A model generated the notes under the pieces. It ran no database searches. It was not told the origin of the DNA and saw nothing but the letters and a program-made list of their open reading frames with translations. From contig NW_006763298.1 in NCBI RefSeq assembly GCF_000218685.1, forward strand, positions 630,049 through 694,048: 64,000 nt of DNA, read 5' to 3'. A program made the position numbers and the translations under genes. Position 1 is the stretch's first letter; every line of letters begins with the position of its first letter. This DNA is from Serpula lacrymans var. lacrymans S7.9. Lineage: Eukaryota > Basidiomycota > Agaricomycetes > Boletales > Serpulaceae. Positions 1 to 12,103 of this stretch are shown in pieces.

Positions 1-3000
1 TTCGCGAGTGATGGATTTTGCGCCACCACTTACTTGAAAGACGTAGGAGAAGTTCTCCACGACAACACCTGCACTAAGTCAGACTTGCACAGGTGGGTAT
101 AAAATATACGTACCGGTGAACATGTTGACGAATATATACTATATAAATAATTATCAGAGTCAAAAAAAAACAAGCATAAAGTGACTACATTTCACAACAT
201 ACCATACTCAAAAGGTTCCACGCAATGAATAGCGAGAATGCCCAAGCTGTGCTGCCACAATCTGTTTGGTTTATTAAACTAGTCGTTCGTGTGCAGCGAG
301 GATATTCGACAGCACTAGCCAATTACTACTGTGAGCAAGTAATCACGTAGTTGCAGGTTTTTTTCTTACTAGTCATGCATATACTGGTTCCAACCTTCGC
401 TGTTCAACGATCAGCATACATATTTATTCCTTCTACCAGATATTTAACTGACCCTGTGCTCATAAACGCCAACATCACAAGCGCGGAGCCCATCGTTTGA
501 TAATTTTGCGTCCTTGTTTCAGCCGAGTACCACTTCGTCATGCCAAATACTTCCATGTACATGATAGCAAAGAATAAAAACAGTATGAGCCATAATGCAA
601 GGAGGCTTAGTATAACTGGCAGATTGGCACTATGGGACGCTGTTAGTGTGAGGAGCATAGGGAGGCGAGGTTCACGTACACTGCAGTTTTGAATAACTTA
701 TTCAAACTGTTTGTTCTTTGTACGAGTTTGAAAGCAATACTAACAAGGAACAGTTTTTGAAGCTGTTGAATGACGAAACTGCTGGATCCGAAGCGCACGA
801 CCAGCGTCGTGACGAAGCTGCCTCCCGCAACAGCGATGTCAAAAATATTCCACCCATTCGCACGGAAGCTATTCCACCCAAGTCCATAAAATCGAACACT
901 GATGTCGATGACATACATGAAAGTGATCAGTAGAGAGAAATTATCTACATGTGATGTCAGATGATTGAACGTTATATAAAGGGCATAATCATGCTTACTG
1001 CGAAGACTGTCAGCCACAGCTTGAGCAGTGAAGGTTTGGGTCCTGCATCATTAGTTTATCATCGGATTCGAAGATAGATGGAGTGCAAAAGACGAACATC
1101 AAAGCAAATATTTGAACGATAAGTAGAAAAGTCATCATACGCGACCACCATCCATGTTTATGGACAGCGCGGTCATAGCACCACGACCGAACCAAGGAAG
1201 TTGGTCGATCTTGGGGCCTCTTTGAAGGTCGCTGGCGTTTAATTAATTTTTGTAAATCAATCCATTCTCTCTGGGGCTGTGTAAGGAATGCTGTCCCCGT
1301 CTCTGAAGAGAAGTTTCCAATGATAATACTGTTCAAACATGAGATTTTGGAGAGACATGCTAGGAGAAAAGCATACCTGACAAAGAGCGTCAAAATCACT
1401 ACCCCTCCCAGAAGATTATAAATAACAAAGAATATAGCGTTGACCTGTGAGACGTTGGTCTGTGGTTGTTGCCCCTTGCCAGTTATGCTCATAGCAACCG
1501 ACATCACGTCAATCCAACCCTCGAGAGAAACGATTTCGAAGAGAATGAGAAGGGAAGCGCGGAAATTATCGAATGAGAACGTTGTTGATGGAGATGGATT
1601 CTGCCATGCACGTGGTACCAAAAAGCCGAATGAGTCTCCATAGATGGTGTTCACGTACTCATTCGTGCAGTCCGAAATACCCTGCACACTGGTATCATTA
1701 CACTCGTTCATAAGTCCTGCGAAGATGTTTACACCCCATACACTGAAAGGAATGAGATACAATATCGCAAGCATAGCAGCGTCCAAGATACGGGTAACGC
1801 CTGAGAGGATTAATGATTGGAAGGTGTCCCGCATTTTCTCGATGAGCGTTATCAGGCGCAAAGCACGTAATGCCTTCAAGGCACGCGTAAAGCGGCTCAG
1901 TCCACCAACAAACATGAGAGTAAGTGAGACGTTGACCAAAATCCCAATCAAGATGAAAAAATCAAGGATGTTCCAGATACTGCGAACATAGGCGTTGGGA
2001 GTAAACGCAAAACCATCCGCTATAACCTTGATGAAGAACTCTATAACGAGCACCAGGCCAAAGACAGTTTCAGCAATGTTGAACCATGAACCTCGAATGA
2101 CGCCGTTGGCAAGAAAATAGTCACGCCGGTATACAGGCGTCGCAATACCTTCCGTGACTATACCGCCAATTACTGCGAGCAAAATAACCAGCTGGAATAT
2201 AGGATGAACGACGTTTGATAGAGGAGTACCAAAGATGCGTTCTCCATTGGCAGGTTTGACCATCTTCTGACAAAGATGGCGGATACGGTTTTTCTGGGAG
2301 AAGAGCCAAAAGGTTTTGTCGTAGGTAGGATGGTCACGAATAAAATCCGCTTTTTGAGCCCGTCTTTCGTACAACAAGTCGTTGATGTCTTGCGTTGAGG
2401 CATTCTCGGGGTTAACAGAAGCCAATATTTCGCTAAAGAGGAGCTAACATCAAATAATTATCTTAACAGTATAAAAGATACTTACAGATGACGCTCAGTT
2501 TCCTCATCAATGGGATCCTGGAGAGCCATTGAATCATGCCGAGCTCGACGTAGATTGGCCAGAGGTACGTTATTTGATCTCATGTCCCCAACAAATAGCT
2601 GCTGCAGCATAGTAAGTGACTTCGATGGAAGATGACGAGTTGCTGACCCCTGCTTGGCTTTTGAATTTCGCCGACTCTGGTGGTGGATCAGTAACAGATA
2701 TCACCCGACATGTAAAATCCGGTACACACAGAGGAAGCTCTATTTACTTGACTTGGAATCTGATAATCTTGAACCAATGCCTTCTGCATAGGTAATACAA
2801 GATTCGACGGGAGATTCTCGACCTTCACCTTGACAGGATTAGCTTTGATCCATTGATAGGGATTGAGCTTGCGCATCCAAGTTGCATTGTCTATCGGCCG
2901 CTGTTGATCATTTTCCCAATAATCAGAGGCCTGTTTCCCTCTCTTGGCCTCCTCCGCCACGTTGAAATTTTCATTGATGACAGCAATAAACATCTGCAGT

Positions 3001-6000
3001 ACGATGACTACATGCACAGTACTTCCATCAGCAGGAAATTTTTGGACGTGTCTGGAATGACTTACAGTTCGCGAAAAGAAGCCAACAAGATAGGAAGAAA
3101 GCAACAATTACAGCTTGGCCCAGAGATAGCTCCGCATCAGTGGCACCATACAATACAGTTGTCCAGTTCTCCGACGAAAATATTTGGTAGACGGCCAAGA
3201 ACGAATTGAAGAGTTGACCAAAATTCATGGTGTTACTTCCATCCATGTCTCCGCGTAAAAGCTGAACGCCGACCAGAGCAGCTATGAAGTTCACCAGCAT
3301 CAGAAATAGAGTCATGTTCGCCAGACCATACATGTTTCCGAAAACCGTAAGCTAAGGAATAAGTTCGTGAGCAGAAGCACGTCGTGAGGCCTGAGCTATA
3401 ACACAATAGTTACCATGAGTGGTTTCATTCTCGGGAACTCCAGAATCACTCTGTAGAACCTAGCCAGCTGAAAAATTGTCAGCCACGGATAAACCGAAGA
3501 GTTATGTATGGCCGGAATCTGAATTATGGTAGAGCCAATGGCCAACAGTATGTCCAGCCAATTGTTCCCGTGTGCAAAGAATTTCCGCCAGGCTGGTAGC
3601 TCTGCCAAAACTCGTAGGATAATCTCGAAATCGAATGCAATGGTGATAGCAAGCTCCGACCAATCGAGGACGGTCTGATGCACATCGCTCATTGTGGCAG
3701 TTGCAGTGGCCTGTACAACAAGCGATGCAAGTGCAAGAAACACCCAGCACCATCTCGTATACTGATAAACAACTTTGAGACGGTTATTTTGTGAGATATG
3801 GCGGCCATCGACTATAGCCCAACCCTCGTCTTGCTCGTCAGTAATAGGACCTAAACTGTTAAGGAAGATGATAAGAACGATGAAGTGGTTTGACATTTGA
3901 TTACAAGTACAACTTACGGCGCAGCTCCAAAAGCACTCTTCTTTGTATCTGACCTTATTGCTGAGAATGTGTTGGTAATGACAGCAACAAAAAGGTTTAT
4001 AAGCCAGAAGTTCAGGACAAGAATGCAGATGATGAAGAAAAAGCAGGACACGAAGTATTCCGCATCAATCATGGCGTACATGATTGGAGACCACTGAAGA
4101 TAGACATAGATCAGATGTCAGCTCTCAAGTGACGCCTTGAACTACTTCATACGCACGCCATTGGCAGAAGCAACAATTATTACTTGAAGTAATGCAAAGT
4201 ACACCGTATCGAAACTCTCAACACCAGTATAAGGATTTTGCCCTTCCTATTATACCTGACATCAGTTTATGACAGCCAGAAAAGGGCTTCTGTGACAGAC
4301 CTGACAGACCTGCCCAAGTGGACAGATGTAGCCTTTGATGGTATTTCCTGGATTACCATTCCGCTGGAGATAATACGTATTGTTCAAAGTCACTGGATCG
4401 ACATGACCGCCGCAAAATTGATTTGAAATCTGGGTTGCACTCTCGCCAAGGGTAGGTTGTAAATAACAAGATCGCTGGAAAGAACCTTTGAAAGACTGCA
4501 CACCGATGACACTGATAGGCAAGGTGAGTCAGACGAGTAACCCAAATAAAAGGAAGGACAAATCTTACGAGAACAATATCATGGCAAAGACGACGAAATA
4601 AGCAACATTGGTGAGCAAAGGTCGTGCAATTTTTAGCGATCGCATGATAGTCTGCATACGAGTGAAACTGAGGCCACTGACAAGAACCAGCGTACTTACC
4701 GTAGTACCAGATGTAATTGCAAGTAGCCTTGCCGTGCGCAACACACTCATAGCCCTGAAAGCCCCAATGTGATAGGTTCCTCTTTCGACATGCGTCATAG
4801 CCAAAATAAAGGATATCCAAAAACTGACAATAGCAACAAAGTCGATTCGAGTCCAGCTTTGTCGCAGATAGGGAACATTGCGATGGACTTTTTCGTGTGC
4901 ATGAGAGATGTTGAGCCGAAAAGGTAGTGAAATCACATCTGTTTGATCTGACCGTAAAGCTTTGGAGAAGAAGGTAGGCTGAGATGGATTTCGAATGTGC
5001 TTCGGTGGATGTGAGATACTATTTGCCAATTTCTCGATGGGATTCCGAGAGCGATTCCCATCAGAATGGATTCGACGGGGCGTCGGTGTAGATGTCGATG
5101 TCGACGGTGTTGTAGCATTGTGAAGGTAAGGTGACGATGACGAGCTCGGTGCAAGAGCGAATGGGCGCGCAAGCTTCTGGTAAAAGCGATGGAAAGAAAG
5201 ACCGCGAGCTAATGAAGCTTGTCGAGTCATTTGAGATTGTGTATCCAATGAAGTAGTGGAAGCAGTCGGCGCATTGGCGTAACCTGAAGGCGCAGAATCG
5301 ACTATGGCTGAAACGCGAATCTCTGGATCGAATAGGAAACCAGAAACACATATACGAGCAAAAGCTTCTAGCCTACAGGGAGGTAACAGTCTTGAATACA
5401 GGTGTTTGCAGCCGTAGTATTAGACACTCACGTGAACAGGACGAACAGAACGAACAGAACATAGTCTTCCCATAGATGGAAATAACCCTTTATGGGCGTT
5501 GGTGCATTCTGGCTAGGAGATAAAAGCAAGGAATGCGAGGCTTGTATTGTTAATATGATAGCATTAATGATAATGAGAACAAGTATAAGAGGTTCCGTCC
5601 ATCTTAAATGCCGAGTAAGAGATAAGAACAAAGGTAAGACAACAAACGTGTGACTTACGGGTGCAGTAAGAGGTAATACAATTTGAGTCGAATTTTGCTT
5701 GTTGGTCCAAAGAAACAGAGCGTACGGCCACGGATGGGTGAAGGTTCAGTGAGGTCCGGAGGGTTGCTCCCCTTCTGTCGCATCTCGTACTCCTCCTCCT
5801 CTTTATCCTTCCCAGGAAATTGACCATCGTCATCGTCATCGTCTGGTAGACGTATCGAGTCGTCCAAGCCAGTTCCGGCGAGATTCACCACACGTAGAGA
5901 CGCGCGACGTATATTTTTCGACATGGACTTGAAAGCAGTTCCCGTCCTCTTCAGTGGCGACGGTGTATCGTACCGAATGGTAGTTCTCCGACGCGTGCGA

Positions 6001-6605
6001 GCAATGCCACCCGAGCGTTCCGAGTCTGCGGAAAGATTTTCGTTCCAGCTATCGTTTGTATGAATGCGGGATATATCCAAGGTCAAGCGAGCTCCATCGT
6101 CTTCTCGTTGGGGCTCGACGTCTTCTGAGTCTCCTGTTGAAATAAGGGAGGCAGATGATGGACCCGGCTGCGCAGTCGAATACGTACTGGTTCCACTTAT
6201 TAAGTTGAACTTAGACCCGTAGCGGGTGTCGATAGTAGTGCTTCTGGGTGTGAAATCTTGTGCCAAGAACGAGTTCTCCGCTGGCGTCAAGAATGGGTCC
6301 CCGTCAAGGCCATAAGCGGTCCTTGGTGGTTCTGCTATCGTGTCTCCATGCTCTGCCATAGCACTCGATAAGCCTGCCTCCATTGTCACTGGTGTCTGCA
6401 AATGCAACGGGTCCTGCCCGTCTTCTACTCTTCCCCAGCTCGCTCTCCTACGCGCAAAGTTAGAACCACTGTCGGAAGGATGAAGAGTAGGAGAAGGAGG
6501 ACGAGAGGTACTAGCCAGACCAGCGGGCGTCCCAGTCAAGTCCACAGCGGAAGACGAAGAGCTCCTTTGTGACCGAGTGTGAGAAAGATTGCGCTGGTCA
6601 TCCAT
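1..6605 (-). CDS. CCH1: Cch1 voltage-gated calcium channel alpha subunit (3' end outside window)
   Basis: Plasma-membrane high-affinity calcium channel that works with Mid1 in store-operated and stress calcium entry. The reading starts at MDDQRNLSH (6605), followed by a roughly 300-residue Ser/Thr/Asp-rich cytosolic N terminus. Four six-helix repeats follow through many short introns: repeat I about 5640-3950, II about 3900-2700, III about 2300-1380, IV about 1200-34. S4 helices with spaced Arg/Lys are visible, for example [19 protein letters not shown] in repeat III. Pore-loop glutamates are present in repeat II (FSSENW) and III (SLEGW); repeat I has Asn at the aligned position (VASANGW). 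The repeat IV S6 segment ends [11 protein letters not shown], followed by a donor at about 33-28, so the C terminus lies left of the window. Family length is about 2000 residues, consistent with this span. The four-repeat architecture makes the call secure. Confidence 0.95.
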
Positions 6606-7010
6606 AGACTGTAGTGAAGATAATAAAGTATGTGCGAGAACCGCTGCAATGCAAGGATATGACTATGACAACGGCGGTTACAACCAGCCAGTGCTATCAC
6701 TTTTCAGAGCGCTCTACTATCCGAAGGCTGAGATCAATAAACCGAGCATGATACGTGGGAATTCACTTTCGTTTACGGAAGGCATTCAAGAACGGGTTTA
6801 CAGTATACTTAGCCCAGCGTCCGAACACGAGTACGAGGAGATAACAATGAATAGCAGCAGACGCTGGGCTTGACGCCATGATGGTGCTGAGCAAGACTCA
6901 CGACGTCGAATCATCGCTTCGCGGTTTGTCACGAGAATCCAATACGTCTCTAATAGTACCGAACCAACAATAATAGTACAAGTACTTACAGCAATACACC
7001 TTTTCGCTAT
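6606..7010. promoter_or_regulatory. CCH1 upstream region and SHP1 3' region
   Basis: About 400 bp between the CCH1 start and the SHP1 stop. It must hold the CCH1 promoter and the SHP1 3' end. I see no convincing TATA box or regulatory motif; a short open stretch on the plus strand at 6589-6873 resembles no known family. Confidence 0.4.
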
Positions 7011-8594
7011 TTATGCCCATCTCTGCACGATCACACTGTTAACCAAACCGGCGGCTTGTATATTTTGACTGTCGTCCTCCAGAACACGGTTGGGGAACGT
7101 CGTCCCGATCGTATACGCGCGAGACATGTTCTCAGGTCGCGAACTAAAGGCAAGTAAAAATCAGCCATTGCAATGAAAATGGCGAGATCAAGCACGTACG
7201 CATTGATGAAATCACGGAGATTGCCCACTGTATGTGTCAGATTCATTCGGCACACCATTCTGTACAAAGATATGGTTATTTCATATCGATGCCGCTGCTG
7301 TTAGGGTGGGATATGACGGCGCCTTACCTGGTTCCATCCGCTAACCTGATCTGCACACTAGTCGTAGGCTGTGTCTGATCCACTTCAAATCTTGTCGTGA
7401 TACTACCCCTCTCAGAGCTGGCACCTGCATTGCTGTTGCCACTGGGTGCAGCACCCCCGCTAGGAAACGAACCAGGCATAGCTTCGTCTCGAGTTCTCGA
7501 GGTAACCGCAGGTGCAGGTGAACCCAAGCGATGACCAGAGCCGGTAAATGCTTGGTGTTGACGTTTCGTAGGCGTGTAGACCTCTGTTAGGCGCTTATCG
7601 ATATGAAGATTTACCAACTGGCCAATTGCAACATTGAGAAGGTGCGGGGGAGCACGACTAAATAACACATATTAGAACTTATTTGAAGCTTTTAAGTCAA
7701 CAAAATTATTCACCCCGACTCGATCAACTCCAGAAGCTCTTCATTGGCAGGATCATCGTAACGCAGCAATTCTCCATCTTCAATGGTGAATCCATCTCTC
7801 CAGAAGGTAACATGTCGCGTCACAGTATCAACATCTAACACACGAATGAATATGTGGCAAATGACAACAAAGTTAAGAAGAAGATACCAGGAGGCGTTGC
7901 ATCAGGGTCAGGAATATAAGAACTCTCTACTTCATCGCTTCCGAGTGTGTGACCTCCGCCGGTGAAAGCACTTGACCTAGCGGCGCCTTCTTGGTGTTGT
8001 TGTTGTTGTTGTTGTTGGCTAGCTCTATTTGACCAACAATTAGGATAACAGGTCAACATACGCCAGCTAAGGACTTACTCGGTCGCTCTGCGTATAATAT
8101 CCCTAACTACGTTACCACCCGGAATATTATCTCTTCTGTTCGGATTCTCTACCGATAGGCCACTGAACATAATCAGACCAAGCAAATGTCACCAAAACAG
8201 ATGCACACCTTCTTTCACCGCCAGCAAAAAAGGTTTGCCTTTTGTCTTCATCTTCGTCGTCGTCGTCATCATCATCGTCTGCGGCGCTTGGAGGCAGTCT
8301 TGCTACTCCACCGCCTGGGCGGCTCGCGGAGACATCAGAAAGAGTTGCTATACCTCTGCCCGAAGGACCACTGTAAACATCAATAGATGATCAGTACAAG
8401 ATCATGATACGATGAAAGTAATCCATATACGACAGATCCATCTCTCACCGAGACGAAGAGGACGATGATCCCCAATCTCCAATGCGTCCCACTCTAGGTG
8501 CTGCAGCGGGACGCACCCAAGCGCTTGGCAGAGGCTCGCTGTTGCCTCCCCCAAGTGTTCTTCCCCCTGCGTCTGCTTGATCTTCTCCAGACAT
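7011..8594 (-). CDS. SHP1: Shp1/p47-type UBX-SEP cofactor of Cdc48
   Basis: Substrate-recruiting adaptor of the AAA ATPase Cdc48/p97 in membrane fusion, ubiquitin-dependent degradation and PP1 regulation. Exon 1 encodes [17 protein letters not shown] and then [10 protein letters not shown], typical of this family. The next exons give an acidic stretch followed by FFAGGE, and [20 protein letters not shown] glutamine run is followed by [14 protein letters not shown], a SHP-box-like Cdc48-binding motif. The SEP domain ([20 protein letters not shown] through [18 protein letters not shown]) is followed by a second motif [12 protein letters not shown] and a C-terminal UBX domain ending in NSVIVQRWA and a TAA at 7013-7011. 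An N-terminal UBA domain, usual in family members, is not visible in this reading, so an upstream exon is possible. At least six exons. The domain order leaves little doubt on identity. Confidence 0.9.
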
Positions 8595-10397
8595 GATCTT
8601 TACTGTGGCGAAGTGTGATAAAGGTATCTAGAATGACAAGTACAATGGTAAGATATAAGTTCGCGTCTTTGGCCCTACGTATCCCTACCCCGTGGTAACT
8701 AATTACTTCTTTGGTCAATATCTTCTTTCGGAGTGCCAGTCATCGCGGTGAGTCTTGGTCCCAACACTTCTCGATGTGAGTTCCTACCCGATGGCCCTTG
8801 GCTAAATATCGTGTAAAGTTGCTGATACCTGTGTCACTTCCCATCGAATACGTTCTTCAGCCTAAAAATCTACCAGTAATCAAACTAAACGTGCGTAATA
8901 ACGCTGAGCACTCTTTGAAGTTTAACTTTTTGAGCTGAACGTTTCCATATCAGAGTCATAGTCCCAGGGCTGAGCAGCGTTGGTGCTCTTCGAATATTTG
9001 ACCAACCTTTGTGGAACATCAATACTCAGGCATCAGACGTTGCAAAGAAAGACGAACTTGTTGGTTATAAGTCAATCACAGGCAGACTAGCGCCGGCCCC
9101 CACCAGTATTACCACACCGTGCAAAGGCACGGTTGCTACCCATGGGCAGGAACCTCTTTTCCTATCAACTGCACACACAGATGATGAACTGTGGGACGCG
9201 TAGATGTGTAAAGGGCCTTGAATTGTCTTTCGGTGGCACATGACTCTAGTTCTGACCTCATCACGATCAACGTTTGGCCCCAATGATCCCCGCAAAATCA
9301 CGTACGTGTCACACGGTTGGGCTGAAGAGAGCATCACCAACTCGTTGGGACTTATAATAGCTGCTCGTCAAGAAAGGTGTGGGTCTGTATTCTTGTTTTA
9401 CAATTGTTCTGATGGTCAGACTGTGGGTTGATGTTATCTTCCCACATAGGTATGTCCTTGAGAACATTCCTGCGGTGGGGACCAAACACGCCTTGGCCTA
9501 GACTTGATTCATACCCGCCGGTCCTAATTTCTCTGAACTTACGGGCACCTGCGTGATAGAAATCACTTCACGAGCCTCGTTACTTTCCGGCACGGTGTGT
9601 ATGCGAAGAACCATACACCCTGATCAATTTTAATCCAGATGACTACAAGTGTCATATCTACCGGCACATGAATTTGAACGGTTTCTCGTGAATGGACGAT
9701 GGTAGTGCCGTAGGATAAATTCTACGGATCAAAGGCAACCCTGGTGCCGCAACATTTTGCATTTGTTCTCTCGCAGAGACGATGTTGTTCCCAACTATCC
9801 CCTGGCGTACTACACCCAAGTCAATGCCAAATTCGCGGACATTGTGACTATCATCTAGGCTCTGAGATCATAAACATCGACTGGCTTGACATTTGAGTCG
9901 ATTTTGACGGCCTATGCGGTCGTTAGGTAGAACTAAATTTCGCAGCGGAGTAGTCAAGGTACGTCATACAATCTTCCCCACGGGCAAGCAGGTCATACAA
10001 TAATAACCTAGCCATCCAAAGTTATCTTCGCTTCGGACGAATATTGGGATTCTCAGCTTGCGCAGTGCCCAGCACAATGACCTAATCAGTGCCGTTTCAA
10101 GACGGTTTCGTCAGGCTTTCGTGTCGATGATAAGAACGTGCGGAATTGTCACGCCATTTCTGAAACCTGTGATCGTCTGAGTAACCCCTAGTAGGGACTT
10201 TCCCAAGTGACGGACATGATATGTAATGGAAAATTTGGATAACAGTCTGCACTATTTTACGCCGGCACGATGTTCACAGGTGTCAGCGTGTTGGTTTACC
10301 TGCATTGTGCGAGCAATTTGATTATTACTTTTGCGGTTGATAGTTGACACCTACATACGTGTCAAATTAAGTCATCACACGTCGAAACCATGTGTAT
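8595..10397. other. 1.8 kb without a supported gene
   Basis: Lies between the SHP1 start and the EFM7 stop. Only short open stretches occur (for example 9065-9340 on minus and 9240-9431 on plus), with no recognisable domain and no splice-linked extension. The SHP1 promoter must be in the left part. A decayed gene cannot be excluded. Confidence 0.4.
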
Positions 10398-11625
10398 TCA
10401 ATTCGTCTTTCGAGTCAACAGCCAACCGTGAACAGTTGATCGAACTTCCTCCGCTCCTGGATCCTCGGGGAACATCGGCTTGAATCAGAAGTGAATCAGA
10501 GGGGTCAAACAACCGCATCGACCCTGCAGATTGTAGGACGCAGCTTACCGGGAACTTCTCGGTTAATAGTTCATCACACTTCCATCCACGTTCACGTGCC
10601 TTCGCGAAGAATCCCAGGTCACGATGGGCTAGATGCGGGCGATGATGGGTATAGAAGACTAGGATTGAGGGTGCAGGATGCATCACAGGAGCGGCAGGAT
10701 CCGTATCTTTACTGGTAAGAGGCGTCAAACAAAGTTCGCACGTCAATAGAAGTGCATCGTGCTAGACAGGCTGATAACTCAAATTTTTTCAAATTGTGAA
10801 AAGTAGAAAGGACGCACTTGTGAGTGATTGAAAACAAGGTCGGATAATATGATAAGGTCAAATTTCCTCCATGGCTCCGTGGCTGGTAAAGTCTGCAATA
10901 GGGTATCCACGGGATTACCCCAGATATAACCCTATTCAAGCGAGGGTGTTTATCGATTAGACTCGTTTAAAGAAGCAGTAAAGACAGCACTCACACGTCC
11001 TTCGATTCTACTTCTTTGAACTGAAGGGACGTTTTGAGCGATGTTGAAGTCAATGTTATCGAGGAGGGCTGCATCGGGATAATCGGTCAAAATCACCTAC
11101 GCAGCATTAGTGTAGTCGTGAATTCTAGAGGACTATAGATGTACCTTCTGAGCTCCGTTTAGCGCGGAAATGATACCAGGGAGGCCACCACCTGCCCCTA
11201 GTTCAAGGACAAAACGATCACGAACAAAGTCAGGATTTGCGTCAATATATGAAGCAAAGGAGCGCGCAGCATTCCATCTGAATAACCGGGCTTCAGGAAA
11301 ATAATCGAGGCAATGTGGAACAAGCTGAGCTTACAAATAATGCCCCCACAATGGATGGGAACCTACAAGTTTGATTCTGATGTCAAGTAGGCCAGAATCG
11401 GATTCCAGTGAAAGCTTGTTCTGAGGTGTCCGAGTGCGAGTGTATGTGGAGAAGGTGGGTTTTGGAGTGGGAGGACGAGCTGGTTCCTTCAAGAGAAAGA
11501 TCAACAGATAAACTTCATCATAGCGATACCGGTGACGGTCCTCATCTGTGAGTGGTAAAAACATGACTGACAGTGAAAATGGAATCCAGCGATAGAATCG
11601 AGTCTTCGTCTTCGTCTGATGTCAT
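10398..11625 (-). CDS. EFM7: EFM7/NNT1 family N-terminal and lysine methyltransferase
   Basis: SAM-dependent class I methyltransferase. In yeast Efm7 modifies the N terminus and adjacent lysine of elongation factor 1A (older name Nnt1). The start MTSDEDEDSILSLDSIFT sits in exon 1. Exon 2 continues EPARPPTPKPTFSTYTR, and later exons hold LVGSHPLWGHYLWNAAR, the SAM-binding motif I (RFVLELGAGGGLPGI), ILTDYPDAALLDNI (acidic loop), GYIWGNPVDTLL, LSDLVFNHSQHDALL and LVFYTHHRPHLAHRDLGFF, all hallmarks of this subfamily. The last intron follows EKFP; the final exon ends LLTRKTN with TGA at 10400-10398. The exon 1 donor (GTCAGT) is slightly unusual but gives a frame-preserving junction. The length of roughly 270 residues fits the family. 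Confidence 0.9.
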
Positions 11626-12103
11626 GATAAGCTTGGAAATGAAAGACGATGGAATGAGTCTAAACTGCAACACGGCCTACGTAGCATGACGCCCGTCAAA
11701 AAATTCCTGAGCAAGGCTTATTATGGTACTTACATGTATGTGTATGCCAGTGCCAGTGGACGGTTCAAAATTTCCAGTTCAATATGCTCAACGAAAACCC
11801 TGGAGAGGGTTAGGGTTTACAGGGACCCTACTAGCTCGATTTGCGAATGAGAGGCTTCTGTCATGTCATGTCTTAATACCAACCTATCGATGCGGTATAT
11901 ATAAGTAAGTTTCCTGTCACTCAAGCTGTGAACCGGATGTAAATGAATTTCATTAAGGGTACAAAATTGTCGTGTCGTAACACTCGTAAGATATGATTGG
12001 ATGCGAAAAGCATTCTACCAAACAGCGCATTACCATGACCAGACATATCGATTGAAGGGGTCGAATAAAGAGTCTATTTGTGTTTCCACATATGTGCCGC
12101 TCT
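11626..12103. other. Intergenic, EFM7 upstream side
   Basis: About 480 bp between the EFM7 start and the stop of the transporter gene. It contains a GGTTAGGGTTTA stretch at about 11805-11822, but only a single such unit, so not a telomere repeat. Nothing else seen. Confidence 0.4.

Noticed and set aside
718..933. Open plus-strand frame opposite CCH1
   Set aside because: Lies antisense to exons of repeat IV of the channel; no independent coding signal.
11800..11825. Telomere-like GGTTAGGG
   Set aside because: Only one unit, in an intergenic region between housekeeping genes; chance occurrence.
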